Below are positions 8,143 to 16,476 of a DNA stretch of 42,983 nt, piece by piece. The position numbers and the translations under genes were made by a program. The stretch covers positions 1 through 42,983 of the forward strand of contig NZ_VLNR01000058.1 of the NCBI RefSeq assembly GCF_007489275.1, read 5' to 3'. The stretch's first letter is position 1. The number at the start of each line of letters is the position of its first letter. The notes under the pieces are model-generated. The model searched no databases. It saw only the letters and a list, made by a program, of their open reading frames with translations, and was not told the DNA's origin. This stretch comes from Aquimarina algiphila. GTDB lineage: Bacteria; Bacteroidota; Bacteroidia; Flavobacteriales; Flavobacteriaceae.

Positions 8143-8786
8143 GGTTATAAATTAGTGGTTAAAGAATAATTTTATGATATCGTTAATCTTTATTGTATCC
8201 TAATGTAATTTCCGGGGCCATGTATAATAACGACTGCTATTATTTTCCTTCTGTTTTTGTCTTACTAATTTACCAAAAGATTTGTTATCAGTTATATAGA
8301 AAATCAAAATAAAAGAAAAAATGTACAGGAGATAATATAAAAAGGTGAGAGGGTCTATAGAATTAGATAATAGTATTGTTGGTCACAAAAGTAAACCTGG
8401 ATTTGCAAGTAAAAGGCAGTTTTTTTTAAATTATCAGCTCAAATGACTTCTTTTGTTGATTTTAAAAAATTATAGGGTGTTTGGCAAATATATATTAAAG
8501 AAATGCAAATATACATTACAAATAATCTGATTTTTCCAAATCAGGTATATTAGGGTTAAAATTATAATTGGGATTCTGGTAACTGCGTAATTTTTATAAC
8601 TCATTTGATTGATGCATTAGTAAAAAGATAAGAAACAACAATTTCATAAACAACTTTGGCATTATGTGATTATTTATTTCAATTAACAATACTTCTTATG
8701 CACAAGAACTACATTCAAGAGTACCTTCGCTGAAAGAGTTTGAGAGTAAAAAAAATGAATTGACAATTGATGAACAAAAGAAAGTG
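8143..8786 (+). other. Intergenic region with a coding-like relic before the MORN-repeat gene
   Basis: Most of this AT-rich gap holds no gene. From 8670 to 8786 it stays open in the frame of the next gene and reads like protein, including TSYAQELHSRVPSLKEF, which resembles a signal-peptide end followed by mature sequence. In that frame an ATG at 8664 is followed at once by TGA (8667-8669), so it cannot be translated from there. A small palindrome (CTGATTT/AAATCAG) lies near 8528-8545. I see no clear -7 box. Confidence 0.4.
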
Positions 8787-10994
8787 ATGGATTTTAGATA
8801 TTTAAGTTTTTTTTTCATGTTTGCGCTAAGTTTTTTACAAAGCTATGCCCAAGAAAAAAGTGTTATTTATTTTGATGAGGAATGGAATAAAACCACAAAA
8901 GATAAAGCGACGTATTATCGAAACATACCTCTGGAAATAAAAGATGATAAAGTTCTCATTAAAGATTATTATATATCAGGTCAACCTCAAATGATAGGTT
9001 GGGCAGATAAGGATAATGAAGATGATTTTATTGGAGAAGTACGATGGTTTTATGAAAATGGAAACGTTAATATTATAAGTAATTATCATTATGGAAATCT
9101 AGATGGCGAGCATAAAGAGTTTTATGAAAATGGAAATAAAAAATTTACAGTTAATTATGAAGGCCAACTAAAAGAGGGAGAAGGGAAATTTTTTAATAAA
9201 CAAGGAATTTTGACTTCTAGTGTAATGTATAAAAATGATAGACCCTACGAGGGAACAACAAATTGCTTTGCTACTTACAAAGAAGGAAAGAATATTGAGA
9301 GAAAATTATATTATGAAAACACTACACAATTAGCGTATGAAAAACATACTGCTAAGACTATAGTGACAGAACTATACTATAGAAAAAACGGGAAAAAGAT
9401 AAGAGAGGTGATCACTGATCTGGAATTAAAAACACAAGATCGTTTTAAAGGAAGTTATTACCCAGGAAGTAAATGCGGTTATGTAGTAGGAATGCGTCAT
9501 TTTCAGAATATAAAAAACGGTAAATTAGAAGGCGAAGAAGAATTTTATAATCTAGATGGTAGTGTCCTTTATCATGGTATAAATAGAGATAATAATCCTT
9601 ATGATGGAACTTTTTATAGAAAGAAAAGAGGTGTCATACATGTGACTGCATATAAAAAAGGGATAAAGACAAAAGAAAAAATACTATATAATAGTAAGAC
9701 AATAGCTATAGGAACCTATGTAAATGGTAAAAAACATTCAGGAACCTTTATTAGTGAAGCAGAAATACACGGTTGGGTATGCAGTAAAATCTCTACTCTT
9801 AAAGAAGGAAAAGAGGAAGGTAAACAGGTGTTTAAGCGTTTAAAAAATGAAGAACTATTAGCATATTATTATGCTAAAAATGGAGTAAAAGATGGGGAGA
9901 GTTATGATTATGATCGCGATAATGATACTGCTTATATCTTAAGTTATACAAAAGGGATTCCGACGGAAGGCAAACTTCTGAAAGATAACGGAGATGTTTT
10001 AATTTATAAAGAAGGTAAATTAGACAAGAGGAAAGTCAAAGTAAAAACCAAAGGGATTACGTTTTTCGAAATTTATAAAAATGATCAAAAAATAGGAGTT
10101 GAGTATACTGTATTTGAGATCGACGGACAAATAACACAAACAGGTACCTATCAAAACAATCAACCATATCAAGGTTATTTTTTAAGAACAATTTCAGACG
10201 TCGTAGTACTTCTTGATTATTATGAAAAAGGAATTAGAAAGTATCAATATGCTATATCAAATATTAAAGAAAATACAGAGTTAATTGATATTCCTTTTAA
10301 ATCAATTTATAAAAACAACAAGATACATACTGGAGCCCAGTATGAAATGATTAATGATGGTATTCGTATTAAAATCTTAGAAAAAGGAAAAATAAACGCC
10401 ATTAGTATTTGGGTATTTGCAATGCACTATGCAAATAATCTTATTTTAAAGAAAACAGATGAGGGTATGGAGATTGTCGAGATACAGAACCCAGACTTGA
10501 AAATAGTTGTTGGTAAAGAATTTATCTCGTTAACCTATAAAGAAGAAATAATAGATCAAAGAAAGAGAAATACAACCAACAATTTCATTAACAAAGGAAT
10601 TGCATTCTATTTAGAAAAAGGAGTTTTAAAATCAGATATTTCCTGGGGCTTCTCTTCAGAGACCTTAGAAAAAATACAAAGCAAGAGACATGAATGGTTT
10701 AGGAGTGACTTTGTATTAGATATGTATTCGGGATTACCACCAAAAAATACAATTGAGTCAACTTTTAAAAAATTTAGCAGAGGCAATCTCGGGAGAGATA
10801 ACAAGAGAGATTATATATCACATATTTTTTATGATGAAGTTGGTCAACCTGCCAAAGGGATTCTTATAGAAGAAAAAAAAGAGCTGTTTAATGCCAAACT
10901 ATATCTTCAAAACAAAGTAAAAGAATCAAAGAAAAGTTTAACGATTGATTTGCTGAAAGAGCAGATTAGCATCTGGCACAAAAAGTATAATTAA
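8787..10994 (+). CDS. Secreted MORN-type repeat protein
   Basis: The start at 8787 gives 735 residues with a signal peptide ending in SYAQ; a TTG nine codons upstream is the only other option. The mature protein is made of degenerate repeats of the form [WFY]YENGN....G.Y..G..DGE, which match the YwqK/MORN_2 type found in many Bacteroidota secreted proteins (for example RWFYENGNVNII, EFYENGNKKF, EFYNLDGSVLYHG). Repeats are clearest in residues 80-300 and become weaker to about 520. The last 200 residues are charged and not repeat-like. Function is unknown; such proteins are often surface-associated. The T9SS cargo gene follows after 72 bp on the same strand. Confidence 0.8.
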   Translation: MDFRYLSFFFMFALSFLQSYAQEKSVIYFDEEWNKTTKDKATYYRNIPLEIKDDKVLIKDYYISGQPQMIGWADKDNEDDFIGEVRWFYENGNVNIISNYHYGNLDGEHKEFYENGNKKFTVNYEGQLKEGEGKFFNKQGILTSSVMYKNDRPYEGTTNCFATYKEGKNIERKLYYENTTQLAYEKHTAKTIVTELYYRKNGKKIREVITDLELKTQDRFKGSYYPGSKCGYVVGMRHFQNIKNGKLEGEEEFYNLDGSVLYHGINRDNNPYDGTFYRKKRGVIHVTAYKKGIKTKEKILYNSKTIAIGTYVNGKKHSGTFISEAEIHGWVCSKISTLKEGKEEGKQVFKRLKNEELLAYYYAKNGVKDGESYDYDRDNDTAYILSYTKGIPTEGKLLKDNGDVLIYKEGKLDKRKVKVKTKGITFFEIYKNDQKIGVEYTVFEIDGQITQTGTYQNNQPYQGYFLRTISDVVVLLDYYEKGIRKYQYAISNIKENTELIDIPFKSIYKNNKIHTGAQYEMINDGIRIKILEKGKINAISIWVFAMHYANNLILKKTDEGMEIVEIQNPDLKIVVGKEFISLTYKEEIIDQRKRNTTNNFINKGIAFYLEKGVLKSDISWGFSSETLEKIQSKRHEWFRSDFVLDMYSGLPPKNTIESTFKKFSRGNLGRDNKRDYISHIFYDEVGQPAKGILIEEKKELFNAKLYLQNKVKESKKSLTIDLLKEQISIWHKKYN

Positions 10995-11066
10995 TAATGT
11001 AGAAGGAGAGTGCTCTTCAAAAATTAGACGAACACAACAGTAGTATAAATCACCTCATAAAGAACA

Positions 11067-12110
11067 ATGAAAAAATATCTAATGCTAGTATGTTTTATTG
11101 GGACACATTCGTTTTCTCAAATCACCCTGGAGCATAATGATTTTGTATCTGTAGGAGACACCATTGTAGAATACTACGAAAGATTTCCCACCAGTACTAT
11201 TGATGTAGGTGAGCCAGGACCAAATAAAGTATGGGATTTTTCTAATTTAAAATCTACTGCACGAGATACCTTAGTTTTTGTTGATCCTCAAGACACTCCA
11301 TTTGGTGAAGATTTTCCTAATTCTAACATAGCACTCTATTCAAATAATGGCTATTATGAAGCATGGATGTTTATGAACCATTCTAGTTCTAAATTAGTAG
11401 GCAACGGCTCTGGTGTATTTGTTAATGAAAAAAAACGTGTTGATATTAGACAGGAAACAGTTATAAAGTATCCTTTAAATTATCAAGATACTTCATCAAA
11501 CACCACAGAAGAAGATAAGATTGTAGAGAAAACAAAAAAAGGCGCAGATTCTATTAAAAGAACTCGAGTCTTTGAGCATCAAACAGTAGTGGATTCATGG
11601 GGTGATATTATTTTACCTAAAGGAACTTTCTTATCACTCAGATTAAAACATGTAATAAGTGTTACCGATTTTTTTTATAAGAAAGAATTAGATCAATGGG
11701 TACTTTTAAATCAATCCAAAAAAAACACATGTATCTTTTATCAATGGTGGACACAAGATAAAAAGGTCAAACATCCAGTTGCCCAAATTTCTATGGATGA
11801 GCATCATAAAAAACCAATAATCGCTAAGTTTTTACCGGCTAAACCTTTTTTAGAAATTATGAAAAGCGTACCCCTACAAACTTTAAAAATATATCCTAAT
11901 CCAGCAATAAGAAGTACAATCATAGATGTAGGAGTAGAGGTGTCTTATATTTCTATATACTCTTTTAATGGACAACTCATAAAAAATATAAAAACTAATA
12001 TTTCAAAAACAGAAATCAATGTTGAGGATTTTGCTAGTGCAACTTACTTTGTAGTAGTTAGAGACGAAGAAGGAAAGATAATAGGAAAAGGTCAGCTTAT
12101 AAAAAAGTAA
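11067..12110 (+). CDS. Secreted protein with T9SS C-terminal sorting domain
   Basis: This 347-residue protein has a signal peptide ending in HSFSQ. Residues about 273-347 form a type A T9SS sorting domain, with LKIYPNPAIRSTIIDV, then ISIYSFNGQLIKNI and a final ATYFVVVRDEEGKIIGKGQL. It should therefore be exported by the type IX system and released or anchored at the surface. The body (20-270) is beta-rich, with no catalytic motif I recognise. It sits between two other secreted-protein genes on the plus strand with short gaps, suggesting co-expression. Confidence 0.9.
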   Translation: MKKYLMLVCFIGTHSFSQITLEHNDFVSVGDTIVEYYERFPTSTIDVGEPGPNKVWDFSNLKSTARDTLVFVDPQDTPFGEDFPNSNIALYSNNGYYEAWMFMNHSSSKLVGNGSGVFVNEKKRVDIRQETVIKYPLNYQDTSSNTTEEDKIVEKTKKGADSIKRTRVFEHQTVVDSWGDIILPKGTFLSLRLKHVISVTDFFYKKELDQWVLLNQSKKNTCIFYQWWTQDKKVKHPVAQISMDEHHKKPIIAKFLPAKPFLEIMKSVPLQTLKIYPNPAIRSTIIDVGVEVSYISIYSFNGQLIKNIKTNISKTEINVEDFASATYFVVVRDEEGKIIGKGQLIKK

Positions 12111-12170
12111 ACTAGTGTATATGCGATTGGAGAAGGAAAATATAATGCTTTTGGGTATTTGATAAAAAAA

Positions 12171-12689
12171 ATGATAATGAACATAAATAAACCACATTAT
12201 AAATTAGTTGCATTGTTTGTACTCTTAAGTATAAAAATGATAGGACAATCAAAGGAAGAAAAAAGTACTATAGAAAATCTATTACAGAAAAATGCATGGT
12301 TTATTACTACATTGTTTTTAGAAGATAAATCGATTACAGAATATGAATTGACACCTATAAATAATAAACAGCAATATAAAGATTCACTAGGAGCAAGCAT
12401 TGTAGAGTTTTATAAAAAATCAACAACTTTAGACAAAACAATGCGTTTTGCAAGCTTTGAAAACCTTCCTCGTTGTGGTAATGATGAAAGTGAAGATTAT
12501 ACTATTTACGGAGTGTATACTATTTTAAAAAACAATACACTACAAGTAGAAGTAATCGAAGCTATAGGGAATGAGGCTGTACTAGTAGGTGGTGTTTTTG
12601 AACCAATAAAAACAAAGAAACAGACATATTTATTTGAAATAATAAAAAAAGAAAACAAAGTTTTTTTAAAAAAAATCACAAAAAAATAA
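12171..12689 (+). CDS. Small exported protein of unknown function
   Basis: This protein of about 172 residues has an N-terminal hydrophobic signal segment ending near MIGQSKEE. Possible ATGs lie at 12159, 12171 and 12177. I chose 12171 because it follows an A-rich leader and keeps the signal peptide compact. The mature part contains one SFENLPRCGNDES segment with a single Cys and a Lys-rich C-terminus. I recognise no family. It is the third plus-strand exported protein in a row and ends near the convergent minus-strand genes. Confidence 0.65.
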   Translation: MIMNINKPHYKLVALFVLLSIKMIGQSKEEKSTIENLLQKNAWFITTLFLEDKSITEYELTPINNKQQYKDSLGASIVEFYKKSTTLDKTMRFASFENLPRCGNDESEDYTIYGVYTILKNNTLQVEVIEAIGNEAVLVGGVFEPIKTKKQTYLFEIIKKENKVFLKKITKK

Positions 12690-12697
12690 TTTAATAA

Positions 12698-12850
12698 TTA
12701 AAGTAGTTTGATCTTTTTGATGTAAATAATCTCAGCAGTTTTTCCATCACTCTCTTTGGTGAGAGATACATTGATGGTATTTTTGTTTACTAATCTATTT
12801 TTTGTAAATACACCTTCCCGCTTTGATTGACTATAATCAAGGTATTTCCA
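12698..12850 (-). pseudogene. Coding-like tail overlapping the META-like gene in another frame
   Basis: On the minus strand this is an open stretch of 50 codons ending in TAA at 12698. It has no start codon and begins just after an in-frame TGA. It reads like a normal protein C-terminus (for example NTINVSLTKESDGKTAEI, then IYIKKIKLL). It overlaps the last 61 bp of the gene at 12790 in a different frame. It may be the remnant of a second gene, or the original tail of the neighbour lost by frameshift. Confidence 0.35.
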
Positions 12851-13194
12851 TCATCTTCAAGCGAGAAATCTCCTTGGTAATTAATTTTTTCAAAGTGTTT
12901 CCATACTTTATCATCACAACAGGCCTCTGTACAATGTGCGAATGCACCAATAATGGTGTTCTTAATCGTTTTTGCTGCATACCCACAGGTGTTTACGCCC
13001 ACAGAAAAACTAAATGTAGTATCAGATATAATAAGTTCATAATTAGCAGTTTTAGGAGGAGATATGGTATCCAGGCTATCTTCTATTTTGATTAGGCTCC
13101 ATTTACCTATCAATTTTGCATCTATCTGTGCATGTATATGACAAGACATAAAAACAGTGGCAAAAATAATAGTGATGATTCTAATGCCTCCCAT
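12790..13194 (-). CDS. Exported META/lipocalin-like small protein
   Basis: This 134-residue protein has a signal peptide ending in HIHAQ. The mature part starts with LIGKWSLIKIED, typical of lipocalin-like/META domains, and contains GVNTCGY, a tight CTEACCDDKVW cluster and a final LIIVNQSGKVYLQK strand. META domains are small beta-barrels of unknown function, often linked to stress or heat-shock proteins. The five cysteines suggest disulfides in the periplasm. The gene stands alone, converging with the plus-strand gene ending at 12689. The overlapping coding-like tail at 12698-12850 raises the possibility of a frameshifted C-terminus. Confidence 0.65.
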   Translation of the reverse strand: MGGIRIITIIFATVFMSCHIHAQIDAKLIGKWSLIKIEDSLDTISPPKTANYELIISDTTFSFSVGVNTCGYAAKTIKNTIIGAFAHCTEACCDDKVWKHFEKINYQGDFSLEDDGNTLIIVNQSGKVYLQKID

Positions 13195-13330
13195 AGCTTT
13201 TTAATGTTTATCAATGTTTGCAATATTGTTTTTTAACCGTTATTACTAAGATAATAAAAGAAACTCATATACTGAAACGATATAAGCATATGCTCAGGTA
13301 AAATGATTTAAAAAAAGTTACCATTACTTT

Positions 13331-13396
13331 GGATTCCAGCCTACGCTGGAATGACAGATTTTGAGTGTTTTGTCATTCCAGCGTAGGCTGGAATCC
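13331..13396. repeat. Long perfect hairpin repeat (26-bp arms)
   Basis: Arms at 13331-13356 and 13371-13396 are perfect inverted repeats around a 14-nt loop. Each arm holds its own smaller palindrome (TTCCAGCCTACGCTGGAA). Dispersed hairpins of this type occur in many bacterial genomes. It is far richer in GC than its surroundings, which marks it as an inserted repeat. No gene is disrupted. Confidence 0.85.
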
Positions 13397-13588
13397 ATCT
13401 TTATTACTTATTGGAGTACTGAATGTATGGTAGAATTGTTTTAATGAGTCATTAACAAGGTTTGGTTTTTTTCTACAGAGAGTTTGTTTCATACCTATTT
13501 TGACTAAAACCACAACGTATATAAGTGGAATATTTTAAAGATAAACTTTTTTAGCAAAAGGATTTCAAAATGATAAAAGATAGTATAC

Positions 13589-13797
13589 TTAAAACTTTTT
13601 AATTTTTGGTGAGGATTTCCGTAACGGGGTGATTAAAAGATGGTTGTATCTTGCTTATAGAAAAAAATAACATAACATATATACCCTATACTAGAGTTGT
13701 ATTGTGATTAATTAATATTTGTGTGAATGGGAGCGTGAATGTTTAAGTTGGTTTTTAAGAGTTGATATTTGCGCTCTCTATTTTAAGTGTATAAAAA
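13589..13797 (+). repeat. Repeat unit 1 of an imperfect ~205-bp duplicated element
   Basis: This stretch aligns with 14837-15041. Shared blocks include TTAAAACTTTTTAATTTT, GGATTTCCGTAA, GTGATTAAAAG, a TTGCT.ATAGAAAA block, and a 3' hairpin starting AGCGT and ending TTTGCGCTCTCTATTTTA. The aligned core keeps one reading frame without indels (DFRNGVIKRWLYLAYRKK here), but this copy has no start codon. It could be a decayed tiny gene or an RNA element with terminator. The two units lie on either side of the acetyltransferase gene at 14015-14518. Confidence 0.5.
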
Positions 13798-13821
13798 TAT
13801 ATGAAGCCCCCAGTAATTATG

Positions 13822-13871
13822 GAGCGTAGGTACTAAGTTGGTTGAGAAGATGGTACTTACGCTCTTTTTTT
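13822..13871 (+). terminator. Strong hairpin with T run, third copy of the repeat's 3' hairpin
   Basis: GAGCGTAGGTAC (13822-13833) pairs with GTACTTACGCTC (13853-13864), one G-T pair, followed by TTTTTTT. It resembles the 3' hairpins of the two duplicated units (AGCGT.. then TTTACGCT/TTTGCGCT, then TTTA). It could end a plus-strand transcript from unit 1. No gene of the usual kind lies just upstream. Confidence 0.6.
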
Positions 13872-14014
13872 ATCACTTTATAAAATCAATCGAACAACAG
13901 GAGTACTACGTTTTATGTATTTTTATGCACATTATTTTCCCATTGTTTCTAAAACTTCTTTTTAGTTAAATACCAAAACCCGTATTAATTATTGCCATTG
14001 TTCTCGTGCCGTTT

Positions 14015-14518
14015 TTACTTCAATTCTTTTTGATAAAGATTATTTGTAGAAAGAGGTAATTCTTTTACTCCAACTTTATCAAAACCTTGTTTTTCATAAT
14101 AGGAGCAAAGCTTTGGATTATTAGAATCAGCATCAAGCCTTAAATATTTACAATTGCTTTTTTTTGCCTCATTTTTAATCTGTTCAAGTATAGATTTACC
14201 TACTCCTTTACCTGCATATTTGTCTTTAACAACCAATGAATGAATATAAAGAGACTTTTCCTTTTGTTTGCCCCAATACAGTAAATCTTCCTTTAAAATC
14301 CTAACCATTCCGATAGTTGTAGAATCAGTATTCTTTATAAAATAAAATTCCTTGTTTCTTATTCCTTCTTCTAGCCATTCTATCCTTTCTAAAGGTGGGT
14401 TTTTCCAATATTGCCAATGGTCAATATTCATTTTTGCTATTTTCATAGCCGCTTCTTTAAATAAGTCTAAAACTATTTCCTTTTCGGTAATTTCTATTTG
14501 AGAAAACTTTATGTTCAT
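14015..14518 (-). CDS. GNAT-family N-acetyltransferase
   Basis: This 167-residue protein carries the GNAT core: LYIHSLVVKDKYAGKGVGKS provides beta4 and the acetyl-CoA pyrophosphate loop (Q/R-x-x-G-x-G/A, here AGKGVG). SNPKLCSYYEKQGFDKVG provides the C-terminal beta6-beta7 signature. It transfers an acetyl group from acetyl-CoA to an amine; the substrate cannot be read. It stands alone in a repeat-rich region, and its upstream CAACAATTATATAATAACC resembles sequence flanking the OLD-type gene at 23806-23826. Confidence 0.85.
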   Translation of the reverse strand: MNIKFSQIEITEKEIVLDLFKEAAMKIAKMNIDHWQYWKNPPLERIEWLEEGIRNKEFYFIKNTDSTTIGMVRILKEDLLYWGKQKEKSLYIHSLVVKDKYAGKGVGKSILEQIKNEAKKSNCKYLRLDADSNNPKLCSYYEKQGFDKVGVKELPLSTNNLYQKELK

Positions 14519-14836
14519 TAATGTATATTCTCTTATTCAGTTTTATTTGTTCAAATTATTGTCAACAATTATATAATAACCATTGCTATTGTTTTACAGA
14601 TACCATCACAAGACTAATGTACCAAAAGATTTTTATAGTGTATGTGTTTTTTGAAACGGTTGAGGCCGATTTTTATAAACAATAAGTAACATTATGATCG
14701 TGTTCTGCGAGTACTTGACTTTTTTTTTTAATCAGTGTACCCTCAGAAACTCAAAGACTAAAGACTTGCCAATGTGAATTTTGTTTTTTTATCAATTGAG
14801 ATTACAAACCTAAACCGATGAAGACTTAATTTATAT
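14519..14836. other. Gene-free stretch between acetyltransferase and repeat unit 3
   Basis: This AT-rich region has no ORF of convincing composition. It starts with the CAACAAT..TATATAAT..CC sequence that recurs near other single-gene units. Nothing else is recognisable. Confidence 0.5.
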
Positions 14837-15041
14837 TTAAAACTTTTTAATTTTCAAAATGGATTTCCGTAATCGAGTGATTAAAAGTTGGTCGTATATT
14901 GCTAATAGAAAAGATAGAAATACAATATCATTTTATGGTATACTATATACAATTGAAGAATTGGGAATAATTGGTGTTTACATGAACATAGCGTAGATAC
15001 ATTGGCTTATTATAGCATGTATTTACGCTTTCTATTTTACG
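14837..15041 (+). repeat. Repeat unit 3 of the duplicated element, with a 45-codon ORF
   Basis: This is the better preserved copy of the element at 13589-13797. It includes an ATG at 14859 and an open frame of 45 codons to TAG at 14996 (starting MDFRNRVIKSWSYIANRK). The stop lies inside the left arm of the 3' hairpin (AGCGTAGATAC / GTATTTACGCT), followed by TTCTATTTTA. Frame is kept between copies, and several differences are conservative (Ile/Leu, Asn synonymous), which hints at a small protein. Evidence remains weak because copy 1 lacks the ATG. Confidence 0.45.
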
Positions 15042-15065
15042 ATAGATTTAAAAACAGGTATAATT

Positions 15066-15278
15066 TTATTTGTTAGCTTTTTTCTTAGGGCTAAAAGCAT
15101 TTGCGAAAAAAAAGATACCGACTAATGTATACGTTATAAGTTCTGCAAGAAAACGATACGAGAAAAATATATCTACAAAGCTTTGATGATCTGCTAACTT
15201 AAACAGACTAGTGAGTATTGCAGTCAGTATTCCCCAGGTTCCACCAATTTTTACTCTGTATTTCCATTTTTCACTCAT
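15066..15278 (-). CDS. Small two-helix membrane protein
   Basis: This 70-residue protein has two predicted transmembrane helices (about 12-28 and 44-60) and a basic C-terminus (SPKKKANK). No conserved motif is recognised. It sits alone between repeat unit 3 and the peptide gene. A toxin-like or structural role cannot be judged. Confidence 0.55.
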   Translation of the reverse strand: MSEKWKYRVKIGGTWGILTAILTSLFKLADHQSFVDIFFSYRFLAELITYTLVGIFFFANAFSPKKKANK

Positions 15279-15468
15279 TCTTGTCCCTTTTTTACAAATA
15301 TATTAATTTCAATCAGATCGCCAAGAAGAGTCCATTCTGCTGGTCAACAGAAAGAAAAGTAATGTATTTTATATCGTTGATCAGATCAGGAAAGAGTTGT
15401 AATACTAAGTGATTTTGATTAAACTATGATCAAGGTGATCCATTGATCATTAAAAATAGGTAGCATAT

Positions 15469-15494
15469 ATAAAGCGAACCGAAGTTCGCTTTAT
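15469..15494 (-). terminator. Terminator of the double-glycine peptide gene (UUCG tetraloop)
   Basis: ATAAAGCGAAC (15469-15479) pairs perfectly with GTTCGCTTTAT (15484-15494). On the minus-strand RNA the loop is C-UUCG-G, an exceptionally stable tetraloop. It lies 10 bp downstream of the peptide gene's stop, which supports that gene being transcribed. Confidence 0.8.
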
Positions 15495-15504
15495 TTAAAA
15501 TCTA

Positions 15505-15699
15505 TTAAAAATTACAAGCGCCATGCGTAGGTAAAACGCATAATCCATTGCAACAAATATGACCAGGTACACCACAAAAAAATGAATTAGGAGTTGGACA
15601 GTACCCATACTCATCTGGATCAGTAAATCCACCAGTAATTGTTTTTTGTACTGATTTGTTTAGTCTCTTAATTCCATTAATGTTCACAATGTTTTTCAT
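15505..15699 (-). CDS. Double-glycine-leader, six-cysteine (knottin-like) peptide precursor
   Basis: This 64-residue precursor has a leader (residues 1-24) with NGIKRLNKSVQKTITGG. This is the form of Bacteroidota double-glycine leaders, normally cut and exported by a peptidase-containing ABC transporter. The 40-residue core carries six cysteines (34, 42, 49, 50, 54, 62) spaced C-x7-C-x6-CC-x3-C-x7-C, with NGLC after the CC pair. That falls within the general inhibitor-cystine-knot spacing. It could be a bacteriocin or signalling mini-protein. Transporter and immunity genes are not nearby. A strong terminator follows. The six-Cys pattern could also be a non-knot disulfide arrangement. Confidence 0.78.
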   Translation of the reverse strand: MKNIVNINGIKRLNKSVQKTITGGFTDPDEYGYCPTPNSFFCGVPGHICCNGLCVLPTHGACNF

Positions 15700-15867
15700 A
15701 ATACTACGGTTTTAAAAGTTATCTCCTAAAGGTATATAATAACACTTGTAATGTTTAGCTCCCACAGTTAAATTTAAATTAAAAATTACTTAAATAGTGT
15801 TACTATTTTATCTCTTCTTTCTTGTAAGGATGGGTAAATGTCTAGATGCAAAGGCAATCTCGTTATA
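15700..15867. other. Upstream region of the peptide gene
   Basis: On the minus strand TACCTTTA, 24-31 bp ahead of the peptide start, partly matches the Bacteroidota -7 box. Sequence further upstream is AT-rich, then enters the hairpin repeat region. Confidence 0.35.
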
Positions 15868-16124
15868 CCTAAGTTTGCTTTGTCGTTCTTGAGTTTGCTT
15901 CGTCATTCTTCCTCGCAAAGGCGTTCGTTCTCACTCGGTATTGGGAGGTTACAAGGCATTGCAACACATGAATCCATCTCGGTGTTGTCAGGGTTTACTT
16001 CGTCGTTCCTGAGTTTGCTTCGTCATTCTTCCTCGCAAAGGCGTTTGTTTCTATTTGGCATTGCAAGTTCATCAGGCATTACGGGGTCACTAGGCATTGC
16101 GAGGAGGTACGACGAAGTAATCCC
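15868..16124 (+). repeat. Hairpin repeat copies a (15868-15960, degenerate) and b (16006-16124)
   Basis: The unit is about 119 bp: GAGTTTGCTTCGTCATTC..., a spacer with GGCGTTTGTTTCTATTTGG, and CATTGCGAGGAGGTACGACG at the other end. The ends are inverted repeats of each other, so the unit folds into a hairpin with arms of about 22 bp. Copy b is complete; copy a has lost its right arm. The same unit occurs at 16477-16595 and 18430-18532. Confidence 0.85.
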
Positions 16125-16129
16125 TACCA

Positions 16130-16435
16130 TCAATCAAACACAAACAACCATCCATCAGAGAGATCTTTCCATTCTGGATTCTCCATGTTGATTAGCGCTT
16201 CCTTTCGTTTTCTATTTCCTGCTTTAAGTTGTTTTTCTCTGGCGATTGCAAGACCCATACTATTAAGCTCCTCAAAATACACAAGTTTATTACAGTTATA
16301 TCTTGCAGAAAATGCTCCTTTATAAAATTTTGTTTTATGTTGATATACTCTTCTTACGATATTACTGGTAACACCAGTATAAATAACAGTATTGTTTTTA
16401 TTGGTAATCAAGTATACGCATGGTTTTTTTATCAT
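16130..16435 (-). CDS. GIY-YIG nuclease domain protein
   Basis: The start at 16435 gives 101 residues beginning MIKKPCVYLITNKNN. The GIY-YIG motif is present as VYLI...VIYTGVTSNIVRRVYQHK, with the catalytic Tyr and Arg, followed by KLVYFEELNSMGLAIAREKQ (catalytic Glu) and KAGNRKRKEALI. This is the single-domain URI/YhbQ type, usually 80-100 residues. The frame runs on to 16510, but that extension translates the adjacent repeat, so I excluded it. The gene fills the space between repeat copies b (ends 16124) and c (starts 16477), which are in the same orientation. A role in moving or maintaining the repeats is possible. Confidence 0.88.
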   Translation of the reverse strand: MIKKPCVYLITNKNNTVIYTGVTSNIVRRVYQHKTKFYKGAFSARYNCNKLVYFEELNSMGLAIAREKQLKAGNRKRKEALINMENPEWKDLSDGWLFVFD

Positions 16436-16476
16436 CTTCTTATTGTTGGTATTGCGAGACATAAAGCAATCTCGGC

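Noticed and set aside
13331..13396. Terminator of the META-like gene
   Set aside because: The hairpin lies upstream of that gene's start, has no T run and looks like a dispersed repeat.
15838..16191. Plus-strand 117-codon ORF over the repeats
   Set aside because: Its sequence is only repeated hairpin DNA (duplicated LSLLRHSSSQRR) and is not a gene.
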